64,000 nt of DNA from Luscinia megarhynchos (GCA_034336665.1 JAPFBE010000003.1:57703352-57767351), one strand, 5' to 3'. Counted from the first letter of the stretch, positions 1 through 12,544 are shown. Notes: generated from the letters alone by a model not told the origin. A program made the numbers and translations.

Positions 1-942
1 TTTGCCTATCAGATGCAAAATGTTATAAATAAAGTTAACTTCATCATTTTGGTAGCCCTCTTTAGAGATGATCCTGTTCAGGATAATGACCTTCCCACAA
101 TTTAGAAACATGGGGGCTTTTTTTACTATTAGATCATATAACTAACATTTCTCTGCTTTCTCCACAAATTCTAACATTTTTCTATCACATTTAGCTTTTC
201 ACAACATGTAATTCATATCTCTGAATATATAAAGTACAGTATATATAGTATTAAATCAACTAAGGTATCATTTCCAGGTGGTGAATTTATACCTGACACT
301 ATTTACATGCATGGCCTTGCATGAGATGCAAATAGATTTCATCCCACTTTGTAGTTTTATCCTCTAGGACAACGAGCTGTTCCTGTGTTGATAGACCAGA
401 CTTTTGAATCATAGTGCCTCCCAGCTTGCATCTTCACATTCCTCCCCAGAATTTTTGAGTGAAAAAATTACCATTTATATCAGTTCTTTAAGGATGCCTA
501 TTGACAATTTCCTTTCAAACCAGGAGTCTCCCTTCCTAACATAATCCCTTGTTGTTTAACTTTTGGGCAATTTGTTAATTTTCACATAATTACAGCTCTA
601 TATGAATTAATATTTTCCCATGTGGCATATCTGTTTCTTTTAGAAGATCAAAGAGATTCTTTTGGTTTTTTTGCTCCTCCTGGGAACGTATCTTATCAAA
701 AAGTGTTTTAAGTTTGCTTGGCATTCTCATTTTCTCAATTTTCATATCCTTCACAACTTGTTTTGGCATATTGTGGAGAAGAGTACCATTCCTCTCTGAA
801 TAGACTCATTACCTGAAGGCTTATTATCTAATTTTATGTGCTAGTTTTCACAGTAAATCTGTTACTAAGACTATCCAATTGATTGTAGTAATTTATTTGA
901 ATTAAATTTTGCTATTTCTCTTTCCATACCTCATTTTCACAG
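1..942. other. AT-rich unique sequence, no gene seen
   Basis: I see no open frame of note, no recognised repeat and no RNA gene here. The + strand is T-rich through most of the stretch, which could be an eroded antisense LINE or simply the end of a long polypyrimidine-rich stretch. It ends in a good polypyrimidine tract and CAG just before position 943. Confidence 0.6.
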
Positions 943-1000
943 ACCATCATGGATAACCTGACCATCCTAGAGATTTATCATGCTCTAGTAGTCAGGCAGA
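943..1000 (+). other. Exon-like segment between strong splice-site matches
   Basis: A long pyrimidine tract ending in TTTTCACAG lies immediately upstream and GTAAGT lies immediately downstream, so this 58-bp segment looks like an internal exon. One frame is open throughout and reads TIMDNLTILEIYHALVVRQ; it contains an ATG in an acceptable context (ATCATGG). The product is not recognised. Acceptor and donor matches at this spacing occur by chance in 64 kb, and no partner exon is evident nearby, so this is a weak candidate. Confidence 0.12.
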
Positions 1001-1969
1001 GTAAGTCACAGGTGGTTTTAATGTTAGCTAGATGGTATCCACCTACTACAAATATTGTCTTTTTTCCCCCACACCCTCTTTATTTTAAACAGCTAATAAA
1101 TGTTTATTTTAATTTCCTCCATGAGCACAAAACAAACTCAAGATTTGGCACACCTCACATTTCAGGATTTGTAAGCTGTAGCCTTTTTTACTAATTATAT
1201 TCTTTATTCATTCTTTCTTAACTCTTAGCTAACCACCAAGGTCCCCCATCTGTAGTGCTATTTTACATGCTTATATCTGGAAATCATGTCAAAAATCTGT
1301 ATTAAAAGAATAGATGAAGAGGCATTACAATTTGAAATAATTTTTGAACCACTGGTATTTAAAAAAAGCTTTTTTGAAGATGAGGTGTGCTTTAGTCTCA
1401 CTGACTCCACCAAACATTTTCCCCAATTCCCCAAGGTTGATTCTTTGGAACAGAAACTCCCATTTTGCTTTCTGCCCATTTCATATGAACTGAGACTTCT
1501 CTAGGTCCAAATTTATTTTCTGTAGCTCAAGGTGTTTATGATTGAAAATCAACTTCATATTATTATATGAATTTTGAATCTGAGCATAGGCATCTATATT
1601 TCATTTCTAACAACTTCTCCACAGAATTTGTTTTGAAATTTATCTAGGTCTCATTTTGATACCTTAGCATTTTTTGCTTTCTCAAATCTTTCCCCTTTCA
1701 CATCTTTGCATACATCAGTACTCAACATTATTACATTACTTCTGTCTTTAATTCCATTTTCTTCTTTTAGAACACATATTTTAATTTTATTGGAATAATT
1801 ATTGCACTATATTTCTAGCAATAGTTATTGCTTATTATCTACCCAGCATGCCAGTAATACCTGCTTTGGTTTTTTGCCCTGGCTCTTTGCATTATACTTC
1901 AAGCATTTGCATTTATTGTTTCTTGTTCCCACCTGCACTTTAATTCATTTGGATTTTTTTTTGGTTTTG
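1001..1969. other. T-rich unique sequence, no gene seen
   Basis: Only short chance open frames occur on both strands. Pyrimidine bias on the + strand continues. No recognised repeat family. Confidence 0.6.
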
Positions 1970-2010
1970 TTTTTTTTTTTTTTTTTGTGTGTGTATGTGT
2001 GTATGTGTGA
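1970..2010. repeat. Poly-T followed by imperfect GT repeat
   Basis: A run of about 17 T residues is followed directly by GT dinucleotides interrupted by two TATG units. This is a simple compound microsatellite. Two lysine- and threonine/histidine-rich open frames read across it on the minus strand are artefacts of the repeat. Confidence 0.9.
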
Positions 2011-3827
2011 GTAAATACCTTGAATTTGCTAATGGAGAGGTAACATTTGAGGAAACCTTGGAGCCCTCCAGGCACCACAAATGTTCCCAAGTTCTAATTG
2101 GAAAAAGATTAATGTGAAGCTGTGCCATCCTCCTGCAATACCATATCATCTTGGAACACTTTGCTCCTGCGAGTAATTTTCTCCAGAAAAAAAAAGTCAC
2201 ATTAAACAGTAGGTGTCCAAACTAATGGCAATATTTCAGTTCAGATTTTGTGTTAGGTTTTGCATCATGTTCCATCACACAGCACACGTAGTAAGATTTA
2301 TCATATTCCATCAACCAGTTTTGCTAAATGTCAGGCTTTTAATAAAGGGAAAGGGCAAAAAGTTTTAAAGGGTTTGCATTGCCTTGTTAATCAGCACTTG
2401 AAAAAGTTTTGAAGAACTCAGTGACTCATTAATTTAAGAGCGAGTTTCTGGAAGCCATAACATATCTGAAATCCAAATCTTCTTTTAACAATCAGGGCAC
2501 TTCAGCTGCTAGATTTCAAATGTTAAAATGTATACTTATATGTGCTGGAAATCTGTGCCTAGAAAATATATGCAGGCAGCAAAGTAATTTGTCAATACTG
2601 ACTAGAAGCAGCAATCACAAGAACAGACTGAGCAGTGCCAGTGCCTCTCATAAAACCATCTCCCCACCTGCTCTACAGGACAAAGTTCAGTAGCAGCCAT
2701 TACCAGCTATTAAAAAGTACATCCTCACTCTTAAAGGGGTGAGGCAGGACTGACAGTTCAGCATCACCAGGCAGGTTCAGTTGTTGCTTGCCGACCATTA
2801 CATGACAGACATAAAAAAGTCTAACAAAACTAACAGATGAAAACTTTTACTGTCATGCTTTGAAATCAAAAGTAACCTCATCACTTCTTTTTGCTCTAAT
2901 TCATAATTCCTTGTGAGTTCCCTCACAGCGTCTAGCATACAGAATTGAACTCCCCAATGCCTGTACACAGTGGGTAGCATTATTTCATCTGAATAGTTTA
3001 ATTGTCCTCTGTGAGGGCACTTCAGTAACAGCTGCTCAATGGGAATATGGGTGGCAGAATCAGACCCTCAGCTTATGTGGAGGTCAGCATCCCTTCACTG
3101 TTTACTTTGATTAACTACACCACTACACATTTTCAAGAGGAAATGCAATTTTCACTAGCAGTAACTCAGCAACTTACAGTAAAGGGGTAAAAGCTTTGAG
3201 CAGACAATTCTGGGTGTTGGAGATAGTGCAAGTGATAAAGTGATGTATAAAATGACATGATAACAAACACTGACCATATCTCTGATTTTTCTTTAGTAGC
3301 AGACAATATCATCATTCACACAGCTGTGAGCCATTCAAGAAGGTATTATCCTGTGAGTTCTGACATCAAAAAACTTATCGCTTCCAGCCCTACAGTAAAG
3401 CAGTTTAGTAGGTAATAAAAATGAGCAGGAAATTTCCAGAGTGGTCTGAGTTGACAGCAGAGACCACATTTCCACAAAATGGTACAGTTATATATAATTT
3501 ATATCTCTCTGCACCATCTAATCCTCCTGAGAAGATTAATTCTGGCAGAAGGCATGCCATGGAAAGACTAAATACCTTGCCTCAGGGTCTGCAGTTTTTA
3601 TTTCTTCCAGAGGTTCCTCAGGAATCCTGTTTACAAAGGCAAAAAAAAACCTAATTTTTTTTTCTTTAAGTCATTCTACAAGTCTTCTAGAAGTCCCTCT
3701 CTAGTCCTAATTAAGATGAAGCCCCTGTTTTTGTTGTGCCCTTATTTTTAAATCAGCTTTAAGCTAGACTTCCCAATTGTCATCGCAGGATAGGCTAATA
3801 GCTAATAAATAGAAAAAACTCAGCAGT
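2011..3827. other. Unique sequence, no gene seen
   Basis: The stretch is AT-rich with ordinary short chance frames. No splice-flanked frame, repeat family or RNA gene could be supported. Confidence 0.55.
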
Positions 3828-3900
3828 AGTCTGTAGTATAGTGAAAAGCATAGCACATCTACCACGACCAAGGTTCAATTCTACCTGTTCACACCACTGT
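3828..3900 (+). repeat. tRNA-derived SINE relic (MIR-like)
   Basis: TAGTATAGTG at the left matches a Pol III A-box context shared by tRNA genes and MIR-type SINEs. About 30 bp further on, GGTTCAATTC is a near-perfect B box. The bases after the B box (CTACCTGTTCACACCACT) resemble the corresponding part of MIR. The spacing is several bases shorter than in a tRNA and there is no acceptor-stem pairing, so it is not a functional tRNA. A decayed tRNA pseudogene is the alternative. The call rests on remembered consensus features, not on a computed alignment. Confidence 0.35.
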
Positions 3901-6900
3901 TACCCTAACACTGCAAGAAGTCAATTAAAGAAAAGGTGGCTAAGGCAGAAAAATCAATACTCAATACTCAAATAAACAATATTCCTGAGTTCTGTGTAAA
4001 TAGCAACAGTGTGCAAACTGCTGTGCCAGAGGTATTCTTTGTGAGCTCAGTCTCCTGATCCCCATTAAAATGTTCTCTTTTCATTTCACATTGACAAAGG
4101 AAATAAATCATGGAAGATATGGTCAGTGTGGGAAACAGAGCCAAAAGAACCCCACCAAAACTCAAGAGCAAGATTCAGTTCTGGACTGTAGACACCTACA
4201 CACAAGTATGGACCATCTGTTAGGTTTCTGAGATCCTGTTTTAATCAGAAGAGTTCCAGTTTTCTATTTAGCATAAACTTCAAGTGGTATTTGAAGCACA
4301 TGTGAGAGTCATGTCTGGCCTCCAGCTCCTCTCCTCTTTCCTGTAAGATGTTGTATTATATGTGGATATTCTGCCTACTTTATAGCAACTGAAAGTGACA
4401 AAAGATGCCTGCATTCAGGAAGCTGAAATGAAATCCTGGTTGACATGGTTAGGGGCATCCGCTGAGCCAAATCCCTCTGACCTTATTTATTAAATCTCCC
4501 TTGTCTGTAATAAAGCTTCAGTCTCCCACGGTAGGCAACACTTGCAAACACACACATGTGCATTTGAAATGTTCTCTGTGCATCTGGACTGGCAGATGGA
4601 GGACAGGGTGCAGCATGAGATGTTTTTATTTAGGCACTCGCATCAAGCCTCCTAGTTATGTTGATATCTGCATGTGGATGTCTTAACGTAAGGGCTAAGT
4701 CCTGCCCCAATTAACTGCAGTTTCTGAGACACTTCAGCCAAGTACCTAAGCTAATAAATTGCTGACTTCATTAAAATTGTCTTTTCAAGGGTCCGTCTCC
4801 TTTTCAATCATCTTTGAGGGGATAGGTTTTCTTGAAAATCTGTTTTTCCATTCTAAAGTAGCTTCAATATTAAGTTCATCATCACTCTACTGTCCCTCAC
4901 TGTAAAATGGATATGCTTTTACATGCCTTTGTGCTGCCACAGTCTTGTTTATCTTTCACATCTTGGGCTCTTTCAAGAGATCAATATATCCCTTGTCTCT
5001 CAATTTCAGCTGGACAAATAATGGAAAAATATTTCAACATATTGTTTGGAAAATATTGTTGGAAAAAACTCTGTATGCAAATATTAGATGACTGATTCAT
5101 TCTGACAGCCCTTCCTTTTTTTTGTCCATTTAAATTTTTCTTTGTCTCACAAACAAGCAGGCACATAACAGTACAGCACAAAAAAAGTTCAGCTCTAAAA
5201 CACAGCCCCACGAATCTTGGAAGTACAACATTCAATATGGCCTTCATAAAGCTCTAGTGCTCTCAGCTACCACATCTTTTAATGAGATGTGTTTGGTCTG
5301 GCTTGCAATTGCTGAAATACTATCTCTGCCATGGGTACACAGACAGGCCTCTTCACCCGTCCGTCATTCCTCACGCCATGATTATTTAATGTCATGATTT
5401 CCTGTGAGGAAAGTGTACACGGCATATTCAGAGCTCAGTACAGGGTGGGTGATTTTTTTCATGAAACAGGTTGTATTTCCTGACTTTCACAGAAAGAATG
5501 AAACAATCTTTGTAGCAAAATATCTTTTCACACAAATAAGCGGGGAGGCTAAACTGCAGAAAACTTACTGTGCTAGTTTATTTCTGATACATATGGATGC
5601 TTTTTCTTTCCTGGCTATTGATTTTCCCTGTACTTTGAAACTGTTTACAACTGTGAGTGTTAGCAGACATTTTTGGCTTTTCTTTACTCTGAAAAGAAAA
5701 ATTCAGTCTTATCCACCGCCTGCCCAACAACTCTGGGCACAGCAGTGTCCCATCCTTTGGATGACTCTAGGAAGTACTACAGTTATAGTAACCACCCAGG
5801 GTGCTTCCCTGCTTTAATCTTTTCCTGCCTTTTCTGAGAAATATGTCTGATAGAAACTCAGTTTCTTGTTTCCTGCCTGCATTTTTTTATATAATTATGT
5901 AAGCATCAGAGCGACTGGGAGCTGTGAGGTGGTAGGTGGGACTGGGAAGTGAAGTATTTTAATTGTAACACTACACCTCCTTTTCTGTAAATGACACTGC
6001 CAATCTGTTTCACTGTGAGAAATTTGGGACTGGAGTCACACTCACCTACAGAGATATCTTTTCTTCACTGAATCCAGCATTTTGAATGTTCCATCAAGTT
6101 CATCTTTTTCAAGAGAAATCCACTTGGAGTCAGGTTTTCTACTTCAGCTGTTACCCAACCCAAAAACTGCTAAGGACCAACCTGCTGGATTTTTGTGGGC
6201 AGGAAACTTCAGCAGTCATTGGAGGAGTTGCACACGTAAGGGTGACTCATGGTATGGAGATCTTACCAGGATGGGCCAAAAGCACTCTGTTACCTGGGAG
6301 CTGGTATCTGCCAGCTGACCCAGTGGGACACAGGAAATGGCAAATATTGGACAGCCTAGCTAGCATGCCTAGGATCACTGAGCATGGGGAAGACTGCCTT
6401 TTAAATGTCACCCTCCTTATATATAACATATTTACCCTTGTAATGGAGAAGCTGATTTTTAAATCTATCTTTTTAAAAAGATTTAGGTATTATTTCTGGT
6501 CGGCATAAATAGGCAGGAAGGTTGTAACTTTGTTAAAAACATTATACAATAACGTATCCTCAAGAAATTTGATAAGACATGTCTATGCCACCATAAACAT
6601 ACTAAGTAAAGCCTTTGAATTAAGTTCATTTAAAAGAGCTTGCTAAGAGCTGAGACACTAAACAGTGGAATTGAATTAAAGTGGCCTAATAAATTATCAG
6701 CCATTAGCTGAATTTCCTTAATTGCCTGTGGGCATGCTTTTAGTCCACCCCAATTGTGAGGTAATAAACATTAGTGAAAGGGATTCTAGAACATTTTAGG
6801 ACAGTAAGGAGTCTAAATACTTTGTTGGACTGGTGCCCATGTGCTCATGTGATGTTAGATAGATCAACAGCTGATTTTTCAATTCATGTTTATAATATTA

Positions 6901-7075
6901 TTTGTGATATGTTACTTGAACCACAGGAAAAGAGCAAAAGTTAGAAAAACTGAGGGACATGAGGAGGAAGAAAGAGATACTGATGAATCACAATCTTGGA
7001 ATACCTGAATATCCTTCTCAAAATGGGTTTGAAATTGCCAAAATGTATTAAAATAAGGGAAGAAAAGAGGAAAAA
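3901..7075. other. Unique sequence, no gene seen
   Basis: Two frames of about 140 codons (5404-5817 and 6086-6508, + strand) are open, but neither has recognisable motifs or good splice context. Frames of that length are expected by chance in AT-rich DNA of this size. A CTCACTGTAAAATGG motif near 4896-4910 is faintly reminiscent of a SINE core but is too short to call. Confidence 0.5.
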
Positions 7076-7115
7076 CAACCAACCAACCAACCAACCAACC
7101 AACCAACCAACCAAC
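7076..7115 (+). repeat. (AACC)n microsatellite
   Basis: Ten near-perfect AACC units. Together with the AAAAC array 25 bp downstream it makes a compound A/C-only tract with no G and almost no T on the + strand. The open frames through it (NQPT on plus, VGWL on minus) are repeat artefacts. Confidence 0.95.
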
Positions 7116-7139
7116 AAAAACAATAAAAAACCAACAACA

Positions 7140-7199
7140 CAAAACAAAACAAAACAAAAACAAAACAAAACAAAACAAAACAAAACAAAACAAAACAAA
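7140..7199 (+). repeat. (AAAAC)n microsatellite
   Basis: About twelve AAAAC units, one with an extra A. The preceding 25 bp (A-rich with CAAC) looks like a decayed bridge from the AACC array. Such A-rich arrays commonly grow from a retroposon tail, but no retroposon body is recognisable upstream. Confidence 0.95.
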
Positions 7200-8915
7200 G
7201 GTTTGCCAAGATAAAAGGCAGAGGGTTTTCAAAACTGCACTGTCTAAAATGCAGATTAAATGCCTTTATTGAAGAAGTACTGTGGTACTTTGTGTCTACC
7301 TGATGTTATTTTTCATTGGCTAGCAATGGGAATATGGTTCCATTTATTTAAATCAATTTATCTATTTTTAAATCTACATGGATATTTTTATTGGTCCAGC
7401 ATATCCCTAAATTGCAAAGTTGACAAAAAGAAAAACTCTATTTTGTACATTTAATTAACAATTAAATGTCCAGAGTATTTCTGACTAGATAAAATTCTGA
7501 TTTATTTAATTCATGTCAATCTATAAAGACAATTTGTTTATCATTTGGAATTTCATTCACAACTTTTAAACTGAGCATTCTATCACTCATGTCCTACCAT
7601 GTCATGTAAAAATACATCTAGCAGTACCTAGTTACAATGCATCTTTGATCTTCATAGTCTTATAATGAGGTGTAACTTTGCAGTAATTTCTTATATGTGG
7701 AAATGGATTTTGATGTAATTACTGTGTAGAAATCAAAGGGTGGTGTGATTAATTGTGGTTTCTGCAGCTGGGAAAATATTGTAAAATTCAAAATTAACTT
7801 CTCATGGTCTTATCTGGATTCTTTCAGACTTCTGACATCTGCTTTCTGTAAGAAACTTTACTGGAAAATTATTAGTTCACATGCTTGGATAGTCATGAAA
7901 ATGTGAATGATAAACATGGACATGCAAATATTCACATAAGAATATGGCATTTATATGTGAAGAGGGAATACCATTTGACACAGATAAAAGAGCTATTTAA
8001 TGAGCCATAAAAAATTTTCAATCATAGTATTTGCAGCTAGAGTAAACCGTACACATATTACTGAGTTCCAATCACAGCATCACTGCATATGCTACATCAA
8101 ATACACCTTTTTAAGAAAGAAATGTTCTTTGGCATAGCAGGATTAGATATTGAGTCACTCAGCCAAAGCTTTGCTAAATGAAAATTTGGCTAGATATTTA
8201 CCAACTAACCCTTCATTTATGCCCCTTCAATCACTTGTCTTTTCAATCCCTCTTTCACATCCATTTCATTCCTCACTGCATGAAGCCCTGGTTGAACTTT
8301 CTAAATAGCCATCACTTAAAACATCCAAGTTTTAAGCATGCACCCATACACACACACATTGTACACATATTTGTACATAGGTTCATAGTACCTGTAGATA
8401 GGTACCATTACTAGAATACATGGAACAGAAATTGATATTCAGTGTAGACAGAAGTAAAACACAAACAAAGTATTAGAAATGTGCTGTTGCAATTTGTTAA
8501 AGGCAAGAAGAGTATTAAAATCTTTCAGCCCAGAAACTTAATACAGATTTGAATTTACTACAGGAAAAAGAGACCTTTCCATAAGTAAAGTTCATTTTTG
8601 TGTGACCTCCCAACATCTCTACAGAACTATAGTCTCCTCTCATCTGTTACCACAATGTAGTATATCAAAATACCTCTGCTCTCTTTCCCTTTCTTCTGTT
8701 CCTCAGCCCATTTCTCTTGCAAAATAAAAGGATTTTAACTTGAAATTAATGATTTAAATTTCACATCTTGAAACTTAAGATTTCAAACTGAAGCAATGTA
8801 CAGTCTTAAAATTTAGTACTCAAAATATATGTGATTTAATTGCCAAATAATAATGTCCCACAAAGTGTGAAATAATTATCTTTCATGCATACAAATGTCT
8901 GTAATCAGTATTTCA
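7200..8915. other. Unique sequence, no gene seen
   Basis: AT-rich sequence with only short chance frames. A short CA/TG-rich stretch (about 8340-8370) is too short to call as a microsatellite. Confidence 0.6.
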
Positions 8916-9276
8916 GAGAACCATAGAATGACTTGGGTTAAAGACCATCTAGTTCCACACCTCCTGCCATGGGCAGGAAAACCTTCCATTAGACCCCCTG
9001 TTTCAAAGGCCCATCCATCCTGGCCTTGAACACTTCCAGGGATGGGGGAATCACAGCTTCTCTGGGCAACCTGATTCAGTGCATCACCACTCTCACAGTG
9101 AAGAATTTCTTCCTCATATCTGATCCAAACCTACCCTCTCTCAGTTTAAGGCCATTCTCCCTTGACCCATCACTAATTGCCCTTGTAGAAAGTCCCCCTC
9201 CATCTCTCTTGTAGCTCTCTTTAGGAGCTGGAAGGCTGCTATAATGTGTCTCTGGAGCTTTATCTTCTCCAGTGTG
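8916..9276 (-). mobile_element. CR1 LINE, 3' portion, 5'-truncated
   Basis: On the + strand the sequence begins CCATAGAATGACTTGGG and runs into CTGCCATGGGCAGG and CATCCTGGCCTTGAACACTTCCAGGGATGG. This is the reverse complement of the 3' end of an avian CR1 element. The element therefore lies on the minus strand, with its 3' terminus at about 8916 and its 5' truncation point at about 9276, just past the 'cttctccag' block. Only the 3' part is present. The + strand frame at 9026-9214 is a shadow of the repeat. Severe 5' truncation is the norm for CR1. Confidence 0.93.
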
Positions 9277-9393
9277 TATTTACAACAATCAAATGCAAAA
9301 AGCCATAAAGAAGGAGTTCAGCACTAAGATTCTGCTTACTTGTATTCCCTTTGAACTAAATTTTTCATTGCGAGGTGAGTTCTGTACTGCTGG

Positions 9394-9409
9394 TTTTTTT
9401 TTTTTTTTT
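9394..9409. repeat. Poly-T run
   Basis: Sixteen uninterrupted T residues, followed by CTTTT. Simple homopolymer, possibly an antisense retroposon tail with no recognisable body. Confidence 0.9.
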
Positions 9410-11094
9410 CTTTTGTATGGATAGGGACAGGCAAAGGAATGGATAACAAGGAAGGAAAAAATAGGGGGAAGATGGGAGGGAAGGGAGAACTGGGGAAGAT
9501 GGCAGTGAGATAAAATCAATTATAAAATACAACAATCTAAAAAAAAATCTAAAAGAAAGATGCTATATTCTGGAATCAACAATTAATATTTCTACAGAAC
9601 AATGAAACCAAATGTTTGTAAATGACCTAAAAGTAGGTATGGGATGCAAAATAGTCAATCACACAATGTCCAATACATCTCCAATTCAATGCAAATCTGG
9701 AAAGACAAGTGATGCAAGCATGTATTGGATAAAACAGGTTCACTGTTGGTAAGAAAGTAGCTCTGTGTTTAAATGGGTCCACCTCCATTCACACTTGTTC
9801 ACACTTTTTCAAAGCAGGTAAATTTAGCAGGTGCAGGGAACTAGCAGGATGCTGAGCAGAAACTGGACATTATCTCAAGAGAAAAGAATAAAACAGCTCT
9901 GCTGGTACAGTAGAGTAAAACAAGACTGAGAAGGGATATAATCATAAACATATCATGAAGAGACAGATATCAGTGGATAAAAGACCTGAAAAAAGTTCAA
10001 AAATTATGTCAGCACAAAAATAAAAAGTGTAAACTGAGTAGGATATACACTTACACTGTAAGTCACTAGGTTGTGTGATGTGTATTTTGCATTAGCAAGA
10101 TAACAGGTCCATGGCCCCAAGGGGCCTGGTGTGAATTCCATGCTCCTAACCAAGTTTTACTTTCGGGAATTTGCCACAGCTACTGAAAGTTTTACTCCTG
10201 GGACAGGCAGTCACCACACTGCTGTTAAACTAAGCTGTCATGGTGAGTTACAGAGAAAAAGGTAGCATGTCAATTAAGCATAATGATGTGGCAATTAGCT
10301 TTTCATTTTCAACTTTCTAAATATGTGCCATAGAATAACTAAAAGGATGCAGGAAATTTAATCTCTTCATCCTCTATTAAAAAATGGGGTATGTGAAGAA
10401 ATGAAAAATATTTGACTACTCAGAAAATCTATTTGTCTTCTTTGTTCAGAGTCTCCTTCTATTGATCACTATCAGTGCTGACAAACAGCTTGAAGCTGTG
10501 ATCCTGAATTGATATTTAATTAAAATGAAGATCTATTCTAATTGTATGGTAAACACATCAGAGTTCTGTATGTAAATAATGTCAACAGATGTGGGATAAG
10601 AGAGAATTTTAAATAAGTGTTAGAAAGTTTGCAAAGGGGCTAGGGAGCAAATCATGCAGAGAAAAGCAATAATTAAATTCTGTCTCTAATTTATTTTTAC
10701 ACTGAATTCCACTCTTATTACACTGAGGTTTAAAGACTGATTTCTTATTCTCCTGGCTAGAATGAATAAATTACATGTACGATATGGGGTTTAGGGGGGG
10801 TTAAATCACAAAAGTAATGTTGTCTTCATCAAAGTGTGAAACCTATTTGTAGTATGAGTAGACCATGTGTCTTCAAGACATTGAAACTTACAAAACGAAA
10901 TTACTGAAGTGCCTTATAGAAAATGGTGTTTTTCAGAGAGAACATTTTGTGTCTCAAGCCTGGTCAGCAGCTTTCTGTCACTGTGCCCTTTCTCCAAACT
11001 CATGTATATCATTAATGGGGAGAACTGAGCTGGTCTGTTGACTACTCAGAAGTCTCAGTCAGTTTTCCTTTATCAGATCCTCTGCTAGCAGATA
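9410..11094. other. Unique sequence, no gene seen
   Basis: Contains a purine-rich stretch (about 9420-9510) and a short perfect hairpin GGCCCCAAGGGGCC near 10114-10127. No gene, RNA or recognised repeat family is supported. Confidence 0.55.
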
Positions 11095-11665
11095 GGAACA
11101 GCTTCACATTTACAAGCCCTGGTGGCCTCAGACACCCTGATATCTTCTGGAGGTGCAGCACAGAGGAATTTAAACAATTCAGGAAGTTCCTGGAGTGCAT
11201 TGATGATAACTTCCTCTTCTGAGAGATAGAAGAGTCAGTGAAAAGAGGTGCTGTGCTGGACTTCATGCTCACCATGAGTGGCTTGCTGGGGATGTGAAGA
11301 TCAAAGGCAGCACGGCTTTGGTGGGATTCAGGGCAAAGGGGAGAGTGAAAAGCAGGCACATGCTGCTGGAGAGGGAGAATGAGGAAGACAGCATCAGACT
11401 GCTCTCAGTGGTGCCCTGTAACAGGACCAGAGACAAGGGGCAGAAAGTGAAACACAGGAGTACCTCCTGAACACCTGGAAGCACTTTTTCATCTGAGAGT
11501 GACTGAGCACTGGCAGAGATTGCCCAGGCAGATTTATGGAGTGTCCACACTTGGAGATTTTCAAAAGCCACCACACTGTCCTCCAAGTGCAACTGCATTT
11601 AGGTGGTGCTGCTTCAGCAGGGGTGTTGGACCAAGTGATGTACTGACCTTTTCCTTTCTGATACA
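11095..11665 (+). mobile_element. CR1 LINE with internal deletion: endonuclease remnant joined to 3' UTR
   Basis: The left part translates in one frame to DIFWRCSTEEFKQF, RKFLECIDDNF and, after a stop, RGAVLDFMLTMSGLLG. This is the C-terminal part of the CR1 ORF2 endonuclease domain. From about 11400 the sequence is CR1 3' UTR (a GGAAGCACTTTTTCATCTGAG block, then ATTGCCCAGGCAG, then GCTTCAGCAGGGGTGTTGG). The reverse-transcriptase region that should lie between them, roughly 2 kb in a full element, is missing. Several in-frame stops show it is dead. The junction lies at about 11320-11400. The terminal ATTCTATG repeat is lost or degraded. Confidence 0.88.
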
Positions 11666-12544
11666 AGAAATATCTGAAACATCTTCAACAGGTTTTGGTA
11701 CTACTTGTTTGGACAAATAGTTTGTGAATCATCCTCATACATGAGTGAAGAAAAAAGTGTTCAGAAGTAGAGTGTATGTGTACATTCATCACAGCTTTTA
11801 TGTGCTTTGTCATTATTTAGGGAAGAGATTGAAGAGAAAAAAAAGTTTGAAGAAAATGATCTCTGTAATTATATAGTGTATGTGGCAGTTTTTCTTCTCA
11901 GCTGGAATTCTAGGTTTCAAATTATATTCAGTAGGAAGCCTTCACTGTTTTTACTGGCACTGAAAAAGTGCTTGAGAAAAATATGTGTTTATTAAATCAC
12001 AGTTATTGAATTTTACTCATTTTATTAAGTGATTTTAAGTATTTTTTTTAATTTTCATTTTAAGACTTTTTATTTACATACCACTCTGATGTAGTTTTAC
12101 TTTGAAATGACAAATCTTCACACCACAGTCGACCTTAAACAGAATTTTTTATTCTTCTTTCTGTGCTTAACCATACTGTAATTACGTTAACTGCTCTGTC
12201 ATGTTGATCTTTGCAAGGACAAAAAGCCATCAAAGGTCAGTAGTAGAATGAAATGCCAGCATGTTACAAATCTGTGAATTATTTCTTCTGCTACGGATAT
12301 TAAAATAGATCTGACTTCAGCCCAGTGACCTCAGTTGATGTCTGTGGGAGTTACTTTTCCACTTTGTGTTTCAAATCAGGGAAATGAGATTGCCTTGGTC
12401 AACCAGTAAGGTGTGAAAACTCCACTAACTTCAGTCATCATTTAAACGGGAAGAAGATATAAGTCTAAATTCCAGAATGAAAATGTTTTAGCACCAAAAA
12501 TATTGGTAAGGTAGCACAGACATATTTAAATTATTACAGGGAGT
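11666..12544. other. Unique sequence, no gene seen
   Basis: AT-rich sequence with only short chance frames. A 12310-12450 segment (GTGACCTCAGTTGATGTCTGTGGG area) faintly resembles old amniote repeats containing 'gacttcagtggga', but too weakly to call. Confidence 0.5.

Noticed and set aside
3828..3900. Functional tRNA gene
   Set aside because: A- and B-box-like sequences are present, but the spacing is short and the acceptor, D and anticodon stems do not pair; kept only as a SINE or pseudogene relic.
5404..5817. 137-codon + strand frame
   Set aside because: One or so frame of this length is expected by chance in AT-rich DNA of this size; no motif, splice context or composition shift.
6912..7232. 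Phe/Val/Gly/Trp/Leu-rich minus-strand frames and the NQPT-rich plus frame
   Set aside because: Generated by the AACC and AAAAC microsatellites.
10114..10127. GGCCCCAAGGGGCC hairpin
   Set aside because: Only a 6-bp stem with a 2-base loop; nothing around it suggests a function.
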